Below, piece after piece: positions 52,792 through 56,489 of a DNA stretch of 56,489 bases. Position 1 is the first letter of the stretch. Each line of letters starts with the position of its first letter. The position numbers and the translations under genes are program-made. The DNA is from a virus. Below the pieces are notes generated by a model that ran no database searches, had not been told where the DNA came from, and worked only from the letters and a program-made list of their open reading frames with translations. The DNA is taken from positions 1 to 56,489 of the IMG/VR virus record IMGVR_UViG_3300042475_003016. One strand, written 5' to 3'.

Positions 52792-53490
52792 ATGAATCAA
52801 ACTTATCCAAGCAAAGAAACTAGAATATGTAATTTATTAGCTGATTTCATTCTCATTAAAATAGGTAAAGAGTTTAATTGCAAAATTCAAATAACTGATT
52901 GTGTTAACTTTTATGTTATAAATGGGAAAACAAACTCTGAGACCATTTTAGATATGGCTGCCATAACAGACGAGTTTAATGAAAAATTTAAAGATTTTTT
53001 AGATGGTGTCAAAATAATTAGAACCATAGACATTATTGAATATAATGAAAAATTAACTCCCCCAACAAAAGTAACTTACACATTTTATAATACAGAAAAT
53101 AATATATATCCAGATAAGGATTATGAAAATAATGTATTAGAAGGCTTCATAGCAAAGTCAAACTTTCCATATGGTTATTCCCCCACTATGGGAAGAAATG
53201 TATTCTACAATCTAAAGAACATAGCCTACAATGTAACAAAACTTGGTTATATCAAATGTGTTGAAATAAAATACGATTCAGAAAAGTATGATGATGACAT
53301 TATATATATTAATTGCCCACACACCCAGTATTTGAATGAAACAATAAAGTCAGCAATACTCGATGTATTTAATTTAAAGTCTCCTATTGAATACAATTTT
53401 TTGGAAAATGATATTTTTAAGGAAACTTTAAATTATAAAGAAGATACAAGTTTATTAAGGGAAACGAACCCAGATTTTATGATTCTTTAA
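52792..53490 (+). CDS. hypothetical protein
   Basis: 232 aa from MNQTYPSKETRICNLLADF; the longer reading begins in the terminator. Contains SNFPYGYSPTMGRNVFYNLKN and DDIIYINCPHTQYLNETI. No family recognised. Convergent with the 399-aa gene, 14-nt overlap. Confidence 0.6.
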   Translation: MNQTYPSKETRICNLLADFILIKIGKEFNCKIQITDCVNFYVINGKTNSETILDMAAITDEFNEKFKDFLDGVKIIRTIDIIEYNEKLTPPTKVTYTFYNTENNIYPDKDYENNVLEGFIAKSNFPYGYSPTMGRNVFYNLKNIAYNVTKLGYIKCVEIKYDSEKYDDDIIYINCPHTQYLNETIKSAILDVFNLKSPIEYNFLENDIFKETLNYKEDTSLLRETNPDFMIL

Positions 53491-54676
53491 CGCTTGGTAA
53501 TGCTGTAAACTCTTGAGAATAAACACCCTGCTCCACATTTGTTGGAGCAGTTTCTTTTCTAAACATCAAACTATAAGCATCAAAAGCTGAAACCTTGTTA
53601 AACTTCATATTATTAATTTTAGCCATTTCATCAGTACCTGCGCTTTGAAAATACGTTTTCACATATAATGTTAAATTATTTATATATGTGGTTAATATTT
53701 GTGCTTGAATTTTAATTACTAAATCATCAACTTGAGCTAATATTTGTTTAACCACACTAGCATTATTAATTTTACCAATTTCTGTGTTTGCATCTGAAGT
53801 TGAAATCTTACCCTTCATCAAAATGATTTTATCAAGAACTTGTCTTATTTCTGGTAACTCTAAACTAGTGACAAAGCCTCTTTTAGAGAGGTACTCAACA
53901 AATTTACTCTGTTGCCCCCTAGGTAAGAATTTATACCCACTAATAACCTGGGGAATAAAATTAATTAATACATTATACATATTAGTTTTAGAATCTACAT
54001 ATTTCTTACAGAATGGTGCTGTGTTACTATAATCTAAATAACAAATCATTAACTGTGCAATAGTTCTAAGTTCCGGGGTTATGTCGTATGCTGAAGTAGG
54101 AATCTCAACTTTCACCCCACCTTTTAATCTCTCTGCGGATGCTGCTGAATCTTGCTCTGTTTTTTCAAGATACTTACCAAAAATAACTTGTAAAGTTTTA
54201 GGTAAAGTCTGCATATTTTTTAACTCCAGCATTAAACGTTGTACAGCCAACAATCCATTATGTGCTGCGATAATAACATCACTCTCACTAATTAAATCAG
54301 AAACAAATGTACCTGACTTATATGCATTTGTATTGTTTGCATCAACAGCATATGGGTCACCAGCTGAATATGAGGCTGATCCTACTGATATGTAATCATC
54401 ATATTTGCCCATATTTTCATTTGGAACAAAACTAGATAAGAATTTATTCTCAGGGCCTTTAGATAATCTAAAAATTTCCCCTACTGTTGTTTTATAATTA
54501 AAAAATTCATATTTACCATAAGGTAATCCATATTTAGTACTTAGGTCACTATGAGCAATGGGTGACTTATTTGTACCTGCTACGGCTGTTTCGTATGAAC
54601 CAAATTCATCTTCATTAATTAAAACCCTCTGCACCAATTTCTTAAATTGATTTTCACTTATCAATACTTTTCTCAT
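53477..54676 (-). CDS. hypothetical virion-type protein with capsid-targeting leader
   Basis: 399 aa. MRKVLISENQFKKLVQRVLINED has I-S-E (6-8) and I-N-E (20-22), the classic leader of this set. The body is soluble, mostly helical, with YGLPYGKYEFFNYKTTVGEIF near residue 50 and long helices at the end. No family recognised. A TATTTAT motif lies 14 nt upstream. Probably an internal head protein. Confidence 0.65.
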   Translation of the reverse strand: MRKVLISENQFKKLVQRVLINEDEFGSYETAVAGTNKSPIAHSDLSTKYGLPYGKYEFFNYKTTVGEIFRLSKGPENKFLSSFVPNENMGKYDDYISVGSASYSAGDPYAVDANNTNAYKSGTFVSDLISESDVIIAAHNGLLAVQRLMLELKNMQTLPKTLQVIFGKYLEKTEQDSAASAERLKGGVKVEIPTSAYDITPELRTIAQLMICYLDYSNTAPFCKKYVDSKTNMYNVLINFIPQVISGYKFLPRGQQSKFVEYLSKRGFVTSLELPEIRQVLDKIILMKGKISTSDANTEIGKINNASVVKQILAQVDDLVIKIQAQILTTYINNLTLYVKTYFQSAGTDEMAKINNMKFNKVSAFDAYSLMFRKETAPTNVEQGVYSQEFTALPSVKES

Positions 54677-54690
54677 TAATTTATTTTAAT

Positions 54691-54697
54691 ATAAATA
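54691..54697 (-). promoter_or_regulatory. candidate late promoter (TATTTAT)
   Basis: Minus-strand TATTTAT 14 nt before the 399-aa gene. Confidence 0.45.
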
Positions 54698-54707
54698 TAT
54701 GAAAGTG

Positions 54708-54992
54708 TTAAATAATATGTTTTTTAAGCAAACTTAAACCTTCGTGTATTGTAATGAAATCTCTATCCGCAGCATAGAAAATACTTTTTTCATTATTATC
54801 ATCATCCGTTTCAATTAATAATAATGATGGAATAAACTCACTTTTAGTTATTTTTACATACATATCATATTCTTCTTGATAATCAAATACATCTCTGTCA
54901 TAATAAGTTATATTTGCCTCATCAAGCAATTTTTTAAAATTCTCACAATGCGAACAACCTTCCATTGTATAAACTATAATATCTAGTTTCAT
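54708..54992 (-). CDS. glutaredoxin-like protein
   Basis: 94 aa. VYTMEGCSHCENFKKLLDEANI (~7-28) has the redox motif C-S-H-C at the start of helix 1; YYDRDVFDYQEEYDMY and SEFIPSLLLIE (cis-Pro region) follow the thioredoxin fold. It would reduce disulfides such as those of ribonucleotide reductase. ATGA overlap with the upstream gene. Confidence 0.85.
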   Translation of the reverse strand: MKLDIIVYTMEGCSHCENFKKLLDEANITYYDRDVFDYQEEYDMYVKITKSEFIPSLLLIETDDDNNEKSIFYAADRDFITIHEGLSLLKKHII

Positions 54993-55282
54993 AAATTTTT
55001 GTTTTTTTTATTTAAATTATTTATATAGAACTTAATCTCATCTAAATTAACTGGGTTAAAATAAATTGTAACATTATACTCACAATACATTTGGGCAAAT
55101 TCTTTTAAATGAATAAAAAACCCTGCTTTTGTTAAATATACTATTTCTCTTATTTTATCATTATCATACATATCAATATAAACTATTTCTCCTATAAATA
55201 AATCTAATTTAAATCTATGGGAAAGAGATATTTTACTTAAATCGTAACTTAATTTGTTTTTTATTTTTGTTAAAAATTCCAT
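54989..55282 (-). CDS. hypothetical protein
   Basis: 97 aa from MEFLTKIKNKLSYDLSKISL; the longer reading enters the terminator. Tyr/Ile-rich beta pattern FKLDLFIGEIVYIDMYDNDKI. No family recognised. Coupled to the glutaredoxin gene. Confidence 0.55.
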   Translation of the reverse strand: MEFLTKIKNKLSYDLSKISLSHRFKLDLFIGEIVYIDMYDNDKIREIVYLTKAGFFIHLKEFAQMYCEYNVTIYFNPVNLDEIKFYINNLNKKNKNL

Positions 55283-55299
55283 ATTATTTTTTTTAGAAA

Positions 55300-55329
55300 A
55301 CCCCCTACCAAACATTTATGATAGGGGGT
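55300..55329 (-). terminator. intrinsic terminator
   Basis: Minus strand: ACCCCCTA and TAGGGGGT form 8 bp around a 14-nt loop, then TTTTC and an A/T tract. Ends the DUF932 transcript. Confidence 0.75.
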
Positions 55330-55335
55330 AGTTTA

Positions 55336-56088
55336 TTATACCACTAAATACTCTTCAGCAATCTCCCAAAGTTGGGTGTTTAACTTGTTGTCATTAATGA
55401 AATTGACAATTGGCTTTGACCTTCTATTTGTGTTCTTGAATTTAAGACCCCCTTTGATTACCTTCTCTTGTACAAGATTAAATACTGTCCAGAGGTCATT
55501 TGATTGATCCTCCTCTCTGTAAGGTCTTAAAACTTGGTCAAAATCAACATTATTGGCTGACTTATCAAAACGAATATTAATTGCTCTTTGCGCAAACTCC
55601 TCAATTTCTCTTTGACCCAATACTCTTTGTTGCATTTCTCCCATTCTGTTGAAGATTAAGGGGATTTTTGAGAAGAAGTCATTTGTCATCACTTCGGTAA
55701 AGTCTGTGTTTAAATCCACATGTTTAACAGAAATGCTGTTAGCAACTGATGCTGGAACTACCAACCCATTTGAACACACCAACCTATAAATTCCCATTGA
55801 GATGTCCATTTTTGATGTTCCATTGTGGGAATTGTTGAACATAATCTGTGGGAGGACATCGCCAACATTATTAAAATCATTATGTCTTAAAATAACTTGG
55901 TGCGCAGAATAATCTGAATCTCCAACTTGTTTTGCAGAATTTATCTGCCATCCGCTATCAACCAATTTTTCCAAAATTACTTTTGAGTTAGCAAAGTTGT
56001 ATCTGTTGGACATTTTAGGGTCTGGTCTTTCAGCAAAGATTGCAGGAACTGATGTCTTTAGTACTTCAAGATTTAGTGATGTGTTCAT
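55336..56088 (-). CDS. DUF932 protein (phage/plasmid-like)
   Basis: 250 aa. SVPAIFAERPDPKMSNRYNF, SAHQVILRHNDF, MDISMGIYRLVCSNGLVV and TVFNLVQEKVIKGG match the DUF932 family found in phages and plasmids. The I-x-R-L-V-C-S-N-G-L core is intact. Function unknown; often encoded among early genes, which fits its strong two-box promoter. Confidence 0.88.
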   Translation of the reverse strand: MNTSLNLEVLKTSVPAIFAERPDPKMSNRYNFANSKVILEKLVDSGWQINSAKQVGDSDYSAHQVILRHNDFNNVGDVLPQIMFNNSHNGTSKMDISMGIYRLVCSNGLVVPASVANSISVKHVDLNTDFTEVMTNDFFSKIPLIFNRMGEMQQRVLGQREIEEFAQRAINIRFDKSANNVDFDQVLRPYREEDQSNDLWTVFNLVQEKVIKGGLKFKNTNRRSKPIVNFINDNKLNTQLWEIAEEYLVV

Positions 56089-56120
56089 ATTGTTTGTTTT
56101 TTTTGATTAATTTGATGCTG

Positions 56121-56152
56121 CAAAGATATATCATCCAATTCTATTTTCCAAA
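56121..56152 (-). promoter_or_regulatory. Bacteroidota-type promoter
   Basis: Minus strand: TTTG, 20 bp, TATCTTTG, upstream of the DUF932 gene. Confidence 0.75.
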
Positions 56153-56153
56153 T

Positions 56154-56435
56154 CTAATTCAAATTTATTTTTCCAAAAGGTCCATCAAAATATCTAACAT
56201 TCTTTAAAGGATCGTTTTGCTTCTTGGGATTATTTAATTCAACGCAAATCTCAATAATTTGACTTTTTGTTAAAACAAAACTTTCCCCATTTTTATGATT
56301 CAAATAACTAGTTGCTCTAACTTTTTCAAAGAAAATATCTTTCTTAATAAATGGTATTAATTTTTCTAATTCTTCTTTATTTTTTTGGAAAAATGTAAAT
56401 ATCTGAGTTAGGTAAATTTCTATATCAACATTCAT
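56154..56435 (-). CDS. hypothetical protein
   Basis: 93 aa, MNVDIEIYLTQIFTFFQKNK ... VLTKSQIIEICVELNNPKK. Helical, no family recognised. Ends just upstream of the DUF932 promoter. Confidence 0.6.
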   Translation of the reverse strand: MNVDIEIYLTQIFTFFQKNKEELEKLIPFIKKDIFFEKVRATSYLNHKNGESFVLTKSQIIEICVELNNPKKQNDPLKNVRYFDGPFGKINLN

Positions 56436-56489
56436 ATTATAATTGTTTGTTTACATAAAATGAAATCATATTTATAATTATTTTTAAAA

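Overview
The window reads as part of a large, AT-rich tailed-phage genome that infects a member of the Bacteroidota. The phage signs are dense, mostly one-directional operons with 1-4 nt overlaps, many tRNA genes, HNH and GIY-YIG homing-type nucleases, DNA methyltransferases, RNA ligases, a phage-type DHH phosphoesterase and many conserved phage-only small proteins. No capsid, portal, terminase or polymerase gene lies in the window. The Bacteroidota signs are start codons without Shine-Dalgarno sequences and fifteen promoters, fourteen with the two-box pattern TTTG/TTG, 19-20 bp, TAnnTTTG. A second motif, TATTTAT, lies mostly 10-24 nt before start codons on both strands and looks like a phage late promoter.

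Layout. 0.1-5 kb: lysozyme-like virion gene, then minus-strand dnaK, a thermonuclease and small genes. 5-11 kb: tRNA-Leu, a membrane/coiled-coil protein, a heptose-kinase-like PfkB protein, a 15-gene array of 54-73 aa proteins, a C5-cytosine methyltransferase, an MqsA-like zinc finger and an HNH nuclease. 11.3-12.2 kb: tRNA cluster (Ile, Met, Asp, Gln, class II Cys, His, Arg, an aberrant Lys). 12.2-26 kb: small phage genes interleaved with ten tRNA-Leu-like RNAs whose acceptor and T arms are kept but whose anticodon domain (or D loop) is rebuilt, several other structured RNAs, and a second array of 14 small proteins. 26-35 kb: nucleotidyltransferase, Dam, P-loop kinase, a third small-protein set, DUF6745 protein, a cassette-like stretch with attC-like palindromes, cyclic-phosphate receiver protein, IscA-like protein and a metallophosphoesterase. 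35-47 kb: two six-gene clusters of LPEGL leucine-rich-repeat proteins flanking an RNA-ligase region (Rnl5-like and T4 Rnl1-like) and a plus-strand lipoprotein operon. 47-56 kb: Ntn hydrolase, Nudix, phosphatase, DUF192, DHH phosphoesterase, Dps-like, DUF3310, glutaredoxin and DUF932 proteins.

How the parts may work together. Eight otherwise unrelated proteins start with a short basic/amphipathic leader ending in I/L-x-E, like the capsid-targeting leaders cut by T4-type prohead protease, and all eight have the TATTTAT motif 10-16 nt upstream. They are likely late proteins packaged in the head and possibly injected. One is an Ntn hydrolase whose predicted catalytic Cys directly follows I-Q-E. 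The RNA side (tRNAs, anticodon-less tRNA-Leu-like RNAs, pseudoknotted RNAs) sits in the same genome as two RNA ligases, a polynucleotide-kinase-like protein and a cyclic-phosphate receiver domain, which together suggest an RNA-repair or anti-tRNase programme. All structure calls were made by reading complementarity by eye; family calls come from recognised motifs, not from database searches.
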